A DNA stretch of 64,000 bases from Gemmatimonadota bacterium (GTDB taxonomy: Bacteria; Gemmatimonadota; Gemmatimonadetes; Gemmatimonadales; Gemmatimonadaceae): NCBI GenBank assembly GCA_016714015.1, contig JADJNZ010000001.1, forward strand, positions 186,001 to 250,000, given 5' to 3'. The notes beneath the pieces are model-generated. The model was not told the origin of the DNA and did no database searches. It saw only the letters and a program-made list of their open reading frames with translations. Below are positions 43,953-53,216 of this stretch, one piece after another (position 1 is the first letter of the stretch; the number at the start of each line of letters is the position of its first letter). The translations under genes and the position numbers were made by a program.

Positions 43953-46702
43953 GCTGGTGGAATCCGTTCTCCCGGGATCCCAAGCGCACCTTCGCGCTCC
44001 CGCCCTCGCCGGCGCGCGTCGCCGCCGAGGTGGACGAGGAGCTTCGCTTCCATATGGAGGAGCGGCGTGCCGAGCTCATCGCCGCGGGCCTGTCGGCCGA
44101 GCAGGCCGATGCCGAGATGCGCCGTCGGTTCGGCGACGCGGAGGCGTATCGTCGGCAGACGGCCGCGATCGACCACGTCACCATCCGCCAGGAACGGCGC
44201 GCGCACTTCGTCACCACGCTGCGGCGCGAGACGCGCCACTCGGCGCGGGCGCTGCTACGCGACCGCGGGTTCAGCGTCGTCGCTGGCGTGACGCTCGCAC
44301 TCGGAATCGGTGCGACGGCGGCGATGTTCGCCGTGCTCGACGCCGTCGTGCTACGCCCGCTCCCCTATGCCGATGCCGACCGGCTCGTCTCGGTGATGCA
44401 TCCCGCCGTCGTCCCGGGGAGCGGCCCGCAGCGCTGGGGCGTGTCGCCCGGCGGCTACATCCACTTCAAGCGTGACGCGCGCACGCTCGCCGACTTCGGC
44501 ATCTACCGCACCTTCACCGTGACGGTGACGAGCGGCGGCGACGCCGAGCTCGCGCGGGTCGCGATGGCCACGCACGAGGTCGCCGGCATCCTCGGCGCGC
44601 GCGCCGAACTCGGCCGCCTGCTGGGCGCCGAGGACGACCGGCCAGGTGCCGCGCGGCGGGTGATGCTCAGTCACGAGTACCACCAGCGACGCTTCGGTGG
44701 CGATCCCGCCGTCGTCGGGACGATGCTCGAGACCGCGTTCGGGAACTACGAGATCGTCGGCGTGACCACGCCGGGCGTCGCGTTGCCCATGCCCGGTCCC
44801 TTCGCCGAGGCGTCCGACCTCCGCACCTTCGGCGTGGATGTCTGGATGATGCAGCGCATCGATCCGGCGGGACCGTTCTGGAACAACCATCCGAACGTCG
44901 GCGTCGGCCGGCTGCGCGCGGGCTCCGCGGTGGAGAGCGCGAACGCCGAGTTCGCGACGCTGCTCGCGCGCTTCCCCGAGCAGATGCCCAACGCCTACTC
45001 CGCGAAGTTCCTCACGAGCTACGGGTTCGGCGTCGAGGTCGCCCCGCTGCAGGACGCCGTCCTCGGCGCGAAGGTGCCGCGCGCACTCTGGATGCTCTTC
45101 GGCTCGGTGCTCGTGGTGCTGCTCATCGCCGCGGCGAACGTGGGGAACCTCTTCCTCGTGCGCTTCGAGGCGCGCCGCCGCGAGGCCGCGGTGCGCGCCG
45201 CGCTCGGCGCCGACCGCGGGCAGATGGCCGCGCACTACCTCTCGGAGTCGCTGCTGCTGTGCGGCAGCGCGTCGCTCGTGTCACTCGCCGTCGCGTGGGC
45301 CGCGCTCCGGCTCGTGCTCCTCGTCGCCCCCACCGACGTGCCGCGCCTCGCGGCGGTGACGCTCGACGCGCGGACCGCGGGCGTCGCGCTCGCGATCGGC
45401 CTGGCGATCGGTGTCGTGCTGGGGATCCTGCCCCTGCTGCGACGCGACGTGGACGTGGGCGCGCTGCGCGAGGCGAGCCGCGGGATGTCCGCCTCGCCGC
45501 GACGGCGTGCCGCGCGCCACGCGCTCGTGGTGGCGCAGGTCGCGCTCTCGCTCATGCTCCTCGCCGCGACGGGCCTGCTCTGGCGGAGCTTCGCGCAGCT
45601 GCGGGCCGTGGCGCCGGGGTTCGACACCGACCGCACGCTCGTGTTCAACGTCTCGCTCCCCTTCGTCGCGTACGACACGCCGGAGAAGGCGATCGTCGCG
45701 CACCGTGCGCTGCACGACGCGTTCGCGGCGATCCCGGGCGTGCGCAGCGTCGGCGCCGGCGCCGTGCCACTGCGCGACTTCGCGAGCGGCTGCACGGTGG
45801 TCTATCGCGAGTCGCGACCGTACGGCTCGAACGAGGAGACGCCGTGCGTCGCGTCCGCGTCGGTGCTGCCGGGGTGGTTCGAGACCCTCGGCATCCGCGT
45901 GGACGGTGCGACATCGACCTGGCGCGACCTCGACGCGCGGACGCAGCCGGCCGTCGTGACGCGCGCCCTCGCCGACCGCCTCTGGCCCGGCGAGGATCCG
46001 ATCGGCCGCGGCATCGGCAGCAACGGCCCCGACGCCAAGGCGTTCTACCACGTGGTCGGCGTGGTCCCCAGCGTGCACCTCGACGGGCTTGATGCGAAGC
46101 CGACCGAGGCGGTGCTCTACCCGGCGACGAGCCTCATCCCCAACGAGCGCGGGGAGTGGGTGAACGATGTGGCGTTCTTCGTGCGCACCGATGGTCGCGA
46201 CCCGCTGTCACTGCTGCCGCAGGTGCGTGATGCGGTGCGGCGGATCGACGCGCGGGTGCCGATCATCGAGCCGACGACGTTCGATGCCGTCGCGGCGCGG
46301 TCGATCGCGCGGACGTCGTTCACGCTCGCGTTGCTGGGGCTCGCCGGGGTGCTGGGGCTCGTGCTGTCCGCGGTCGGGCTGTATGGCGTGGTGAGCTATC
46401 TGGTGCAGCAGCGGCGGAGTGAGCTCGGGCTGCGGCTCGCGCTCGGGGATACGGCCGCCGGGGTGCGGCGGCTGGTGGTGCTGCAGTCGCTGCGGCTCGG
46501 CGTGGTCGGCGTGGTGATCGGGCTCGTGGGGGCGATGGCGTCCAATCGCGCGCTCGAGGCGATGCTGTTCGAGGTGCGGGCGATGGATCCGGTGGTGCTG
46601 GTGGGGGTCGCGTTGTTGCTGCTGGGGACGGTGACGTTCGCGAGTTTGGGGCCGGCCGGGCGGGCGGCGAGGATCGAGCCGGGGGAAGCGATGCGGGGGT
46701 GA
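43949..46702 (+). CDS. ADOP-type ABC permease with N-terminal prefix domain
   Basis: 917 residues from the ATG overlapping the PadR stop. Residues about 20-65 are the conserved permease prefix domain (EVDEELRFHMEERRAELIAAG; AEMRRRFGD). Two FtsX/MacB units follow, each with a hydrophobic start and a periplasmic core: VAGVTLALGIGATAAMFAVLDAV at about 110, and a second transmembrane block (LVVLLIAAANVGNLFLVRFEARRRE) near residue 390. The C-terminus has YGVVSYLVQQRRSELGLRLALG, the usual coupling motif. No ATPase or efflux partner is adjacent. Its substrate is unknown, possibly export or lipid-related functions as for MacB relatives. Confidence 0.92.
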   Translation: MSWWNPFSRDPKRTFALPPSPARVAAEVDEELRFHMEERRAELIAAGLSAEQADAEMRRRFGDAEAYRRQTAAIDHVTIRQERRAHFVTTLRRETRHSARALLRDRGFSVVAGVTLALGIGATAAMFAVLDAVVLRPLPYADADRLVSVMHPAVVPGSGPQRWGVSPGGYIHFKRDARTLADFGIYRTFTVTVTSGGDAELARVAMATHEVAGILGARAELGRLLGAEDDRPGAARRVMLSHEYHQRRFGGDPAVVGTMLETAFGNYEIVGVTTPGVALPMPGPFAEASDLRTFGVDVWMMQRIDPAGPFWNNHPNVGVGRLRAGSAVESANAEFATLLARFPEQMPNAYSAKFLTSYGFGVEVAPLQDAVLGAKVPRALWMLFGSVLVVLLIAAANVGNLFLVRFEARRREAAVRAALGADRGQMAAHYLSESLLLCGSASLVSLAVAWAALRLVLLVAPTDVPRLAAVTLDARTAGVALAIGLAIGVVLGILPLLRRDVDVGALREASRGMSASPRRRAARHALVVAQVALSLMLLAATGLLWRSFAQLRAVAPGFDTDRTLVFNVSLPFVAYDTPEKAIVAHRALHDAFAAIPGVRSVGAGAVPLRDFASGCTVVYRESRPYGSNEETPCVASASVLPGWFETLGIRVDGATSTWRDLDARTQPAVVTRALADRLWPGEDPIGRGIGSNGPDAKAFYHVVGVVPSVHLDGLDAKPTEAVLYPATSLIPNERGEWVNDVAFFVRTDGRDPLSLLPQVRDAVRRIDARVPIIEPTTFDAVAARSIARTSFTLALLGLAGVLGLVLSAVGLYGVVSYLVQQRRSELGLRLALGDTAAGVRRLVVLQSLRLGVVGVVIGLVGAMASNRALEAMLFEVRAMDPVVLVGVALLLLGTVTFASLGPAGRAARIEPGEAMRG

Positions 46703-46708
46703 ACGAAA

Positions 46709-46734
46709 GCGGGCCCCTCTCTCGAGGGGCCCGC
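46709..46734 (+). terminator. Terminator after the ADOP gene
   Basis: GCGGGCCCCTC and GAGGGGCCCGC form a perfect 11-bp stem around TCTC, followed by ATCGTTTCC. It starts 7 nt after the stop at 46702; nrdJ converges from the other side. Confidence 0.8.
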
Positions 46735-46771
46735 ATCGTTTCCGACCATGACGCTCGTGACCGCTAGTGGC

Positions 46772-49270
46772 TCAGCCGCACTCGGAGAACCCGCAGACGT
46801 GGCACTTCACGCATCCTTCCGCGAACTCCAGCTGGCTCCCGCAATCCGGGCAAGTCCCGATGAACGCATCCCCGCCGCTCATCGCCTCGAACTGCATCTG
46901 CGCCCCGCCCTGGCTGGTGACCATCACCGGCGTCGCGGCCGGCGCTGACGGCGCCTGCTGCTCGGCCGTCGTGGTCAGCAGCTCCTGCTGCACGCCGTTC
47001 TTGGTGCGCATCCAGTCCTCGAGCGCGAGGCCGATCGCATCCGGCACCGAGAGGACCTTGTTCGGGCCGAGGCCCACGGCGCGGTCGGACGAGATGCCGC
47101 GCATCTGGCGGTGCACCTGCGGCATCGAGATGCCCGAGCGGAGCGCGAGCGAGATCAGGCGACCCATCGCCTCGGCGTCGGCCATCGCGCTGCCGCCGGC
47201 CTTGCCGAGGTTGATGAACACTTCGAACGGCTGGCCCTTGTCGTCCTCGGTCACGTGGACGAACATCGTGCCGAGCGGGGTCTCCTTGCGGATGGCCGTC
47301 GAGCGGAGGATGTCGGGACGCGAGCGCTTCTGGCGGCGCTGGAGGTTCTCGGCCTCGGCGTCGAACAGGAGCTTCTTCAGGCGGTCGTTGTCGCTCGTGA
47401 TCTCGGCCAGCTGACCCTTGAGCTCGGCGAGTTCGCGCTTGAGCGAGGGATCCTCCTTCGCCCCGTCACGCTTGGCGGCCGCATCGGCGGTCGCACCGGT
47501 CGAGAGCACCTGGCCGTCGCGCGAGCCGTCACGGTACACGGTGACGCCCTTGCACTTCATGTCGTACGCCAGCTCGTAGATCGCGCGGACGTCTTCCTTC
47601 GTCGCGGTGTGCGCGAAGTTGGTCGTCTTGGAGATCGCGGAGTCGCAGTGCAGCTGGAAGGCGGCCTGCATGCGGATGTGCCACTCGGGCGTGATGTTGT
47701 TCGCGGTCGCGAACACGTCCTGCCACTTCTTCGGCACCTCGGCGTGGATCACCGAGCCGGTCTTCGCGATGCGCTCCATGAGCGCGTCGGAGTACCAGCC
47801 TTCCTTCTTGGCGATCGCGACGAAGTCCTCGTTCACGTCCGGCATCATGACGCCGGCCTGGTTGCGCATGAAGGCGACGGCGAAGAGCGGCTCGAGGCCC
47901 GACGAGCAGCCGGCGATGATCGAGATGGTGCCGGTCGGCGCGACGGTCGTCACGTTGCAGTTGCGGAGCTTCTGCATCGGGCGGATGCGCTCGCCGTGCT
48001 CGTCACGCGCGCAGGTCTGGTCCGGGCCCCAGATGGACTGCGCCCACTCGGGGAAGCAGCCGCGCTCGTCGGCGAGGCGCTCGGACTCCTTCTTGCCCTC
48101 GACGTCCACGAACTCCATGACCTTGCGCCCGAACTCCACGCCCTCGGCCGAGTCGTACTTGACGCCGAGGCGGATGAGCGCGTCGGCGAAGCCCATCACG
48201 CCCAGGCCGATGCGGCGGATGCGCTTGGCGAGCGCGTCGATCTCGGGGAGCGGATACTTGTTGGCGTCGATGATGTTGTCGAGCATCCGCGTGGACAGAT
48301 GGATGTCGGTCGCGAAGGCCGCCCAGTCCATCTTCCCGTCGACGACATAGTAGCCGACGTTGATCGAGCCGAGGTTGCAGACGTCGTACGGGAGCAGCGG
48401 CTGCTCGCCGCAGGGGTTGGTCGCCTCGTAGGCGCCGAGGTGCGGGACCGGGTTGTAGCGGTTGGCCTCGTCGATGAAGAAGACGCCGGGCTCACCGGTG
48501 CGCCACGCCCCCTCGATCATCTTGTCCCAGACTTCCTTGGCGTCCATCTGCCCGACGACCTTCTTCGAGATCGGGTCGACCAGGTCGTAGGACGTCCCGG
48601 CCTTGAGCGCCTCCATGTACTTGGAGGTGATGGCGACCGAGATGTTGAAGTTGGTGATCTTGGTGAGGTCTTCCTTGCACGCGATGAACTCCATCACGTC
48701 GGGATGGTCGACGCGGAGGATGCCCATGTTGGCGCCGCGGCGCGTGCCACCCTGCTTCACCGCGTCGGTGGACGCGTCATAGAGCTGCATGAAGGAGATC
48801 GGGCCGCTCGCCACGCCCGTGGTCGAACGCACCATCGAGCCGCGCGAACGCAGCCGCGAGAACGAGAAGCCCGTGCCGCCACCCGACTGATGGATGAGCG
48901 CCATCGAACGGAGCGTGTCATAGATGCCGCTGTGGCCGTTGCTCAGCGCGTCCTCGACGGGGAGCACGAAGCAGGCCGAGAGCTGGCCGAGCGGACGCCC
49001 GGCGTTCATGAGGGTCGGCGAGTTCGGCTCGAACCGACGCTGCGTCATGAGCTCGTAGAACTTGTTCGCGACCTCCTCGACACGCTTGTCCGTCGCGCCA
49101 TACCGACGCTCCGGCTCCGCGACCGTGGTCGCGACACGCCAGAACATGTCCTCCGGAGTCTCCACCGCCTTCCCGGCCCGATCCTTCACGAGGTAGCGCT
49201 TCTCGAGCACGGTCCGGGCATTCTGGGACAGCGTCGCGGGCGTGGCGGGCGGATTCACCGGAAGCGGCAT
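46772..49270 (-). CDS. nrdJ: Adenosylcobalamin-dependent (class II) ribonucleoside-diphosphate reductase
   Basis: 832 residues from the ATG at 49270, with GGAGAAG 8 nt upstream. It reduces ribonucleotides to deoxyribonucleotides using a B12-derived radical, with no need for oxygen or a second subunit. Visible motifs are FEPNSPTLMNAG, QLSACFVLPVEDALS (redox cysteine), NPCGEQPLLPYDVCNLGSIN (radical cysteine and second redox cysteine), and VTTVAPTGTISIIAGCSSGLEP. The C-terminal tail is a zinc-ribbon-type CPDCGSQLEF...CVKCHVCGFSECG that also carries the redox-shuttling cysteines. It is flanked upstream by a 390-nt gene-free region. Confidence 0.95.
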   Translation of the reverse strand: MPLPVNPPATPATLSQNARTVLEKRYLVKDRAGKAVETPEDMFWRVATTVAEPERRYGATDKRVEEVANKFYELMTQRRFEPNSPTLMNAGRPLGQLSACFVLPVEDALSNGHSGIYDTLRSMALIHQSGGGTGFSFSRLRSRGSMVRSTTGVASGPISFMQLYDASTDAVKQGGTRRGANMGILRVDHPDVMEFIACKEDLTKITNFNISVAITSKYMEALKAGTSYDLVDPISKKVVGQMDAKEVWDKMIEGAWRTGEPGVFFIDEANRYNPVPHLGAYEATNPCGEQPLLPYDVCNLGSINVGYYVVDGKMDWAAFATDIHLSTRMLDNIIDANKYPLPEIDALAKRIRRIGLGVMGFADALIRLGVKYDSAEGVEFGRKVMEFVDVEGKKESERLADERGCFPEWAQSIWGPDQTCARDEHGERIRPMQKLRNCNVTTVAPTGTISIIAGCSSGLEPLFAVAFMRNQAGVMMPDVNEDFVAIAKKEGWYSDALMERIAKTGSVIHAEVPKKWQDVFATANNITPEWHIRMQAAFQLHCDSAISKTTNFAHTATKEDVRAIYELAYDMKCKGVTVYRDGSRDGQVLSTGATADAAAKRDGAKEDPSLKRELAELKGQLAEITSDNDRLKKLLFDAEAENLQRRQKRSRPDILRSTAIRKETPLGTMFVHVTEDDKGQPFEVFINLGKAGGSAMADAEAMGRLISLALRSGISMPQVHRQMRGISSDRAVGLGPNKVLSVPDAIGLALEDWMRTKNGVQQELLTTTAEQQAPSAPAATPVMVTSQGGAQMQFEAMSGGDAFIGTCPDCGSQLEFAEGCVKCHVCGFSECG

Positions 49271-49660
49271 TGCAACTTCTCCAACGAAGGGTTCTGGACC
49301 AAGGGCGAGGGCGAGCAACATACGGCCATCGTGAGGCCGCGCAAGCATTTTGTAAGGTCCTACGAAACAACGAGTTACAAGAGGTCAATCACGAATCGGT
49401 CACAGGATGTGGCTTTTCCACGCCACCAGAACTGTCGCCTGTCCCTACCACCGTGCCGACACCGTGACGCCATCCACGCCGTTACAATCCAGCGTCGCAA
49501 ATCACTACACCCGAACGACTTACGACCGATTCCCCTACACACACCTTCGGGCCCGTTTCGCTCGGGGGACGCAACGTACCCCACCCCCATTCCGCACGCC
49601 AGTCCTTGCTCGCAAGCGCGACATGCTGTAGGACCGACGGTCTTAATTCGCCCGACGCAA
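49271..49660. other. 390-bp AT-richer gene-free region upstream of nrdJ
   Basis: The region between nrdJ and the gamma-CA gene has noticeably more A and T than its surroundings, with no supported gene. It ends with the nrdJ SD. I looked for NrdR boxes (ACACTATATATAGTGT type) and the B12-box (GCCACTG) of cobalamin riboswitches and found neither. Promoter boxes are not clear-cut. Confidence 0.6.
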
Positions 49661-50191
49661 CTATTCCGCGGTCACGCCGCGGTAACGCTCCTTCAACGCC
49701 ACGTACGTCCGCCAGTTCGCTGCCACCCGCGCCCGCTGCTCCTCCGTGAGCGCACGCATCACCTTCGCCGGCACGCCCGCCACCAGCGCCTCCGACGGCA
49801 GCACGCGCCCCTCGCCCACCACCGCGCCGGCCGCGACCAAGGTCCCCATCCCCACCACCGCGCCATTCAGCACCACCGCGCCGATCCCGATCAACGCCCC
49901 GTCCTCCACGGTGCACCCATGCACCACGGCGCGATGCCCGATCGTCACCCCCGCGCCCACCACGCACGGCTTCCCCGCGTCGCAGTGCAGCACCGCCCCG
50001 TCCTGCACGTTGCTCCCGCGTCCCACGCGGATCGACTCCACGTCGCCGCGCAGCACCGCGCCGGGCCAGACGCTCACGTCCGCCTCGAGCGTGACGTTCC
50101 CGATGATCACCGCCGTGGGATGCACCCAGGCGGTCGGATGGATGGTCGGCGTCCCGAAGGCCGACTCGTGCGGGTCGCGTGCGGTGGTCAG
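49661..50191 (-). CDS. Gamma-carbonic-anhydrase-like hexapeptide protein with apparent CTG start
   Basis: 176 residues from a CTG at 50191, overlapping the upstream stop as CTGA, with GGGGAG 6 nt before it. No ATG exists in the first 100 codons; the first GTG lies about 20 codons in and would lose the first hexapeptide turn. Repeated hexapeptides form the left-handed beta-helix (NVTLEADVSVWPGAVLRGDV; GAVVGMGTLVAAGAVVGEG), with the metal histidines in AVLHCDAG, GHRAVVHGC. It belongs to the YrdA/CaiE/gamma-CA group; carbonic anhydrase activity is not assured, because many members lack it. Confidence 0.8.
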   Translation of the reverse strand: MTTARDPHESAFGTPTIHPTAWVHPTAVIIGNVTLEADVSVWPGAVLRGDVESIRVGRGSNVQDGAVLHCDAGKPCVVGAGVTIGHRAVVHGCTVEDGALIGIGAVVLNGAVVGMGTLVAAGAVVGEGRVLPSEALVAGVPAKVMRALTEEQRARVAANWRTYVALKERYRGVTAE

Positions 50192-53097
50192 AACGAACTC
50201 CCCAGCGAGAAGTAGACGGTGTTGGACTTGGCGGCGAACGCCTCGCCGCGCACGGGATGGGCGAACCCCAGACGGAAGCGATAGACCTGGTCGTACTGGA
50301 TCGCCGCATCCACCCCGAGCTCGCCGCCGACCGACGCCAGCGTCGTGCGCGCGGGGAGCGTCGCCGGACAGATGAACGAGCCCGCCACGGGGAACTCGCA
50401 CCAGGCGCGCCCCGCGTCGGCGAACGCCGTCACCGACGTCTTCTGGAAGAAGACGGGCAGCAGCTTCACGCCGCGCCCGAGGAGCGTGAGCGGCGCGCGG
50501 TACTCCACGCTCGCGGCGAGCGCGCGCACGCCGAGCTGCGCGCCGCCGGGGAACCCGCGCACGCCGAACGTCCGCCGCGTGGACCCGATCACCATCCCGG
50601 GCAGCACCTCGAGCGAACTCCCGCTCACGCCGCCCGCACCGAAGGCCGCCGTGGTCGCATGCCCGGTCACGCCGTACGCGCCGCGCACGGCGATCACGTG
50701 CCGCGCGAAGCCCGGGAACGGGATCGACTTCGCCGCCGATCCGCTCACGATCGTCTCGCCCACGTCCTCGAAGTTCACGCCGACGTTGAAGCGCTCGCGG
50801 TGCGTCACACTTCCCGTGATCCCGTCCTCGGGCGAGACGGCGTTCGACGGGCGTTGCATGGTGCTGAAGCCGAGCGTCGCCTGCACGGCGTGCGAGTAGT
50901 TCTCGCGTTCGAGCGCGAGGTTGCCGAGTGCAGGGATCAAGCCGCCCGGATACGAGCGATACCGCACCGCCTGGAACTCGCCACCCAGCACCGCATGGCT
51001 CGAGAAGCGGATCCGCGGCCGCTCGGCGATCACGTTGAACTCCACCCGCTGCGCGCGCTGGCCGAGGTAGCCGACGAAGTCGCCGCCGGTGTTCCGGATG
51101 ACGCCGTGCTCCCACTCGTTGAACAGGTCCACCTGCAGCACGGGGACGCCGAACCCCGCGAAGGCGTAGGCGGCGTGCGCGGTCCACTCCTCGCGGTTCG
51201 GCTCGAGCGAGGCCTCGAGCGCCCAGGCGTGGCGACCGACGACATCATGTGCCGCGGACATCGCGCCGATCGACGCGGTCCCGGGGTCGGTGGTGATCAC
51301 GACCGGCAGCCACCAGCTCGGATAGAGCTGCTCCCACGGCGAGTAGTCGGACTCGATCGCCTCGCGCGCCTCGGCCGCCGGTGCGAGCGGCCGGAGCGGA
51401 TCGGGCAGCGTATCCGCGGCGGGCAGTTCGAGCGGGACCATCGTCGGTCGATCGCGCAGCACGACATGGTAGCCGTCGGCCCGGAGCTCGACCGCGGCCA
51501 CGCGACGCCCGCTCGGCGAGACATCCGGCGTGTGCAGGATGGTCGCACTCGTCCAGACGCGGCCGTAGGCCCCCGTCCGCACATCGCCTCTATATATGAG
51601 GGCGCGCCCTTCGTGATCGCTCACGAACAGCAGCGTCGTGTCGCCCGGCTCCCACACCGGCGACGAGACGACGGTCATCCGCTCGCCGCGCGGCGCGAAG
51701 CTCCGCTGCGGGCGGCCGGTGCGGTCCATCACGACCACCGCGTTGCGGCCGCCGCGCTCCCAGCGCACGGCGACGATGCGCTGCCCATCGCGCGAGAACC
51801 GCGGCTCCGCCCAGGTACGGTCGAGCGTGCCGAGCACGACGTCGCGCGTGACGAAGTCATCGGCGGGATCGACGGTGACGAGGCTCGTCGTCCCGGGGTC
51901 GGTGCGCACGGCGACGATCATCCCGCTCGCGGCATGCACATCGGGCGAGGAGAGCCGCTCGCCACGCGTGACGGCGCGGCGACGGAGGCCGCTCCCCGTG
52001 TAGAGCTCGCTGCGCAGGGTGTACGGGTCGGTGAAGTCGAGTTCGCCCTGCACCGAGCCGCGATCGCCGAAGGGCGCGCTGATGTCCACGCTGTTGCGGC
52101 GTCCGAGCCGGACGCGCCGGCCCTCGAGGTCGAGCCGATACGCGCCGGGCGTCCGGCGCGCCTCGTCGGCGACGTAGAGGAGCGCATCGTCGCGCACGAA
52201 CCGAGGGAAGCGGGCGGTGAAGCCCTCGTCGGTGAGGGTCGTCGCGGGGTCCACGGCGATGCGGATGGCCGTCTCGCGCCGGACCACCGAGTCGCGCCAC
52301 TCGGTCCAGCGAGCGGTGAAGTCGACGCCGAAGGCGTCCTTCGCGTTGCGGTCGTGCCTCCAAGGGAGGAGCCGCGCGCTCGACGCCTCGACGAAGCGCC
52401 CCATGCGCGCGGAGTCCGCGCGCGTGACCGCGTAGCTGCCGAACAGATAGGCGGCATTGCCGCCGGGGAAGAACGGCGTCTCGATGGAGAGCGCGTCGAG
52501 CGACGGCAGACGGCCTTCGATGGCGGCCGCGCGCACGTAGGCGGGGAACTCGGTGCCGCGGAGGCGGCCCCCGCCGGCGAGCTTGCTCTCGTAATGGACG
52601 GCGAGCCCTTCGGTGATCCAGCGCGGCGCGTACGTGTTGGGGAAGAGCGGTGCGGCGCGCCCGAAGACGCGCTGCCCGAGCGCCCAGATCCCCTTCACCC
52701 GGTCGAGGTGGAAGATGTGGACCAGCTCGTGGGTCACGAGGAGGCGGTTCCAGTCCTCGTGATTGCGGAGCGCGTGGTCCTCGACGGGTGGCCGTGCGTA
52801 CACCACGATGCGGTTGGTGGGGTACGGTGTCGCGTAACCGTTGGCGTAGTCGGCGTTGTCCGCGACGACGATATCGACCATGGTGCGCGGCGGCACCAGT
52901 TCGTTGCGCAGCTCGGCCCAGGCGGCCTCGGCGTTGGCGGCGGTCCGGCGGGCGAGGGTCTCGAGCTCCGGGGTGAAGTGGACCCGGAAGTGCTCGGTGG
53001 TGAGGGTGCGCCACTCGAGGTCGGGGCGGACCTGCGCCGTGGCGCGCAGGGGGAGCAGTTGGGCCGCCACGAAGGCGACCAGGCGGAGGCGGGTCAT
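50188..53097 (-). CDS. Outer-membrane protein with metallopeptidase-like, beta-propeller and BamA-like barrel parts
   Basis: 969 residues from the ATG at 53097. The signal peptide ends RATAQ. Residues about 30-250 are a peptidase-MA-like domain with the HELVH zinc motif (LLVTHELVHIFHLD) and a downstream WITEGLAVHYES glutamate. About 270-580 is a PD40/TolB-like propeller (RFPRFVRDDALLYVADEA; EPRFSRDGQRIVAVR). The last 350 residues match an Omp85/BamA-like barrel (GRHVIAVRGAYGVTG; RGFPGG; ending VYFSLGSSF with a terminal phenylalanine). The combination predicts an outer-membrane-anchored peptidase. It overlaps the gamma-CA start. Confidence 0.82.
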   Translation of the reverse strand: MTRLRLVAFVAAQLLPLRATAQVRPDLEWRTLTTEHFRVHFTPELETLARRTAANAEAAWAELRNELVPPRTMVDIVVADNADYANGYATPYPTNRIVVYARPPVEDHALRNHEDWNRLLVTHELVHIFHLDRVKGIWALGQRVFGRAAPLFPNTYAPRWITEGLAVHYESKLAGGGRLRGTEFPAYVRAAAIEGRLPSLDALSIETPFFPGGNAAYLFGSYAVTRADSARMGRFVEASSARLLPWRHDRNAKDAFGVDFTARWTEWRDSVVRRETAIRIAVDPATTLTDEGFTARFPRFVRDDALLYVADEARRTPGAYRLDLEGRRVRLGRRNSVDISAPFGDRGSVQGELDFTDPYTLRSELYTGSGLRRRAVTRGERLSSPDVHAASGMIVAVRTDPGTTSLVTVDPADDFVTRDVVLGTLDRTWAEPRFSRDGQRIVAVRWERGGRNAVVVMDRTGRPQRSFAPRGERMTVVSSPVWEPGDTTLLFVSDHEGRALIYRGDVRTGAYGRVWTSATILHTPDVSPSGRRVAAVELRADGYHVVLRDRPTMVPLELPAADTLPDPLRPLAPAAEAREAIESDYSPWEQLYPSWWLPVVITTDPGTASIGAMSAAHDVVGRHAWALEASLEPNREEWTAHAAYAFAGFGVPVLQVDLFNEWEHGVIRNTGGDFVGYLGQRAQRVEFNVIAERPRIRFSSHAVLGGEFQAVRYRSYPGGLIPALGNLALERENYSHAVQATLGFSTMQRPSNAVSPEDGITGSVTHRERFNVGVNFEDVGETIVSGSAAKSIPFPGFARHVIAVRGAYGVTGHATTAAFGAGGVSGSSLEVLPGMVIGSTRRTFGVRGFPGGAQLGVRALAASVEYRAPLTLLGRGVKLLPVFFQKTSVTAFADAGRAWCEFPVAGSFICPATLPARTTLASVGGELGVDAAIQYDQVYRFRLGFAHPVRGEAFAAKSNTVYFSLGSSF

Positions 53098-53216
53098 GAG
53101 GTGCACGGGGCCAAAGTCTATCCCTCCCGGGGGTGACGTGCATCCTCGGCGCGGCTTCTCCCGTAGTGGCCGCGCCAGCCATATATTCGCCGGATTCCCT
53201 CTCGCCCCTGGATCCC

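Noticed and set aside
49271..49660. Cobalamin riboswitch for nrdJ
   Set aside because: No B12-box core (GCCACTG) was found on either strand; only a covariance-model search could settle it.
49482..50309. Long minus-strand frame covering the gamma-CA region
   Set aside because: Its sequence is Arg/Gly/Ala-rich and lacks any domain, while the neighbouring frame encodes the recognisable hexapeptide repeats.
53133..53216. Earlier GTG start for the FHA protein
   Set aside because: The added residues precede a TATATT promoter box and the zinc ribbon starts right at the TTG, so the longer form is less likely, though not excluded.
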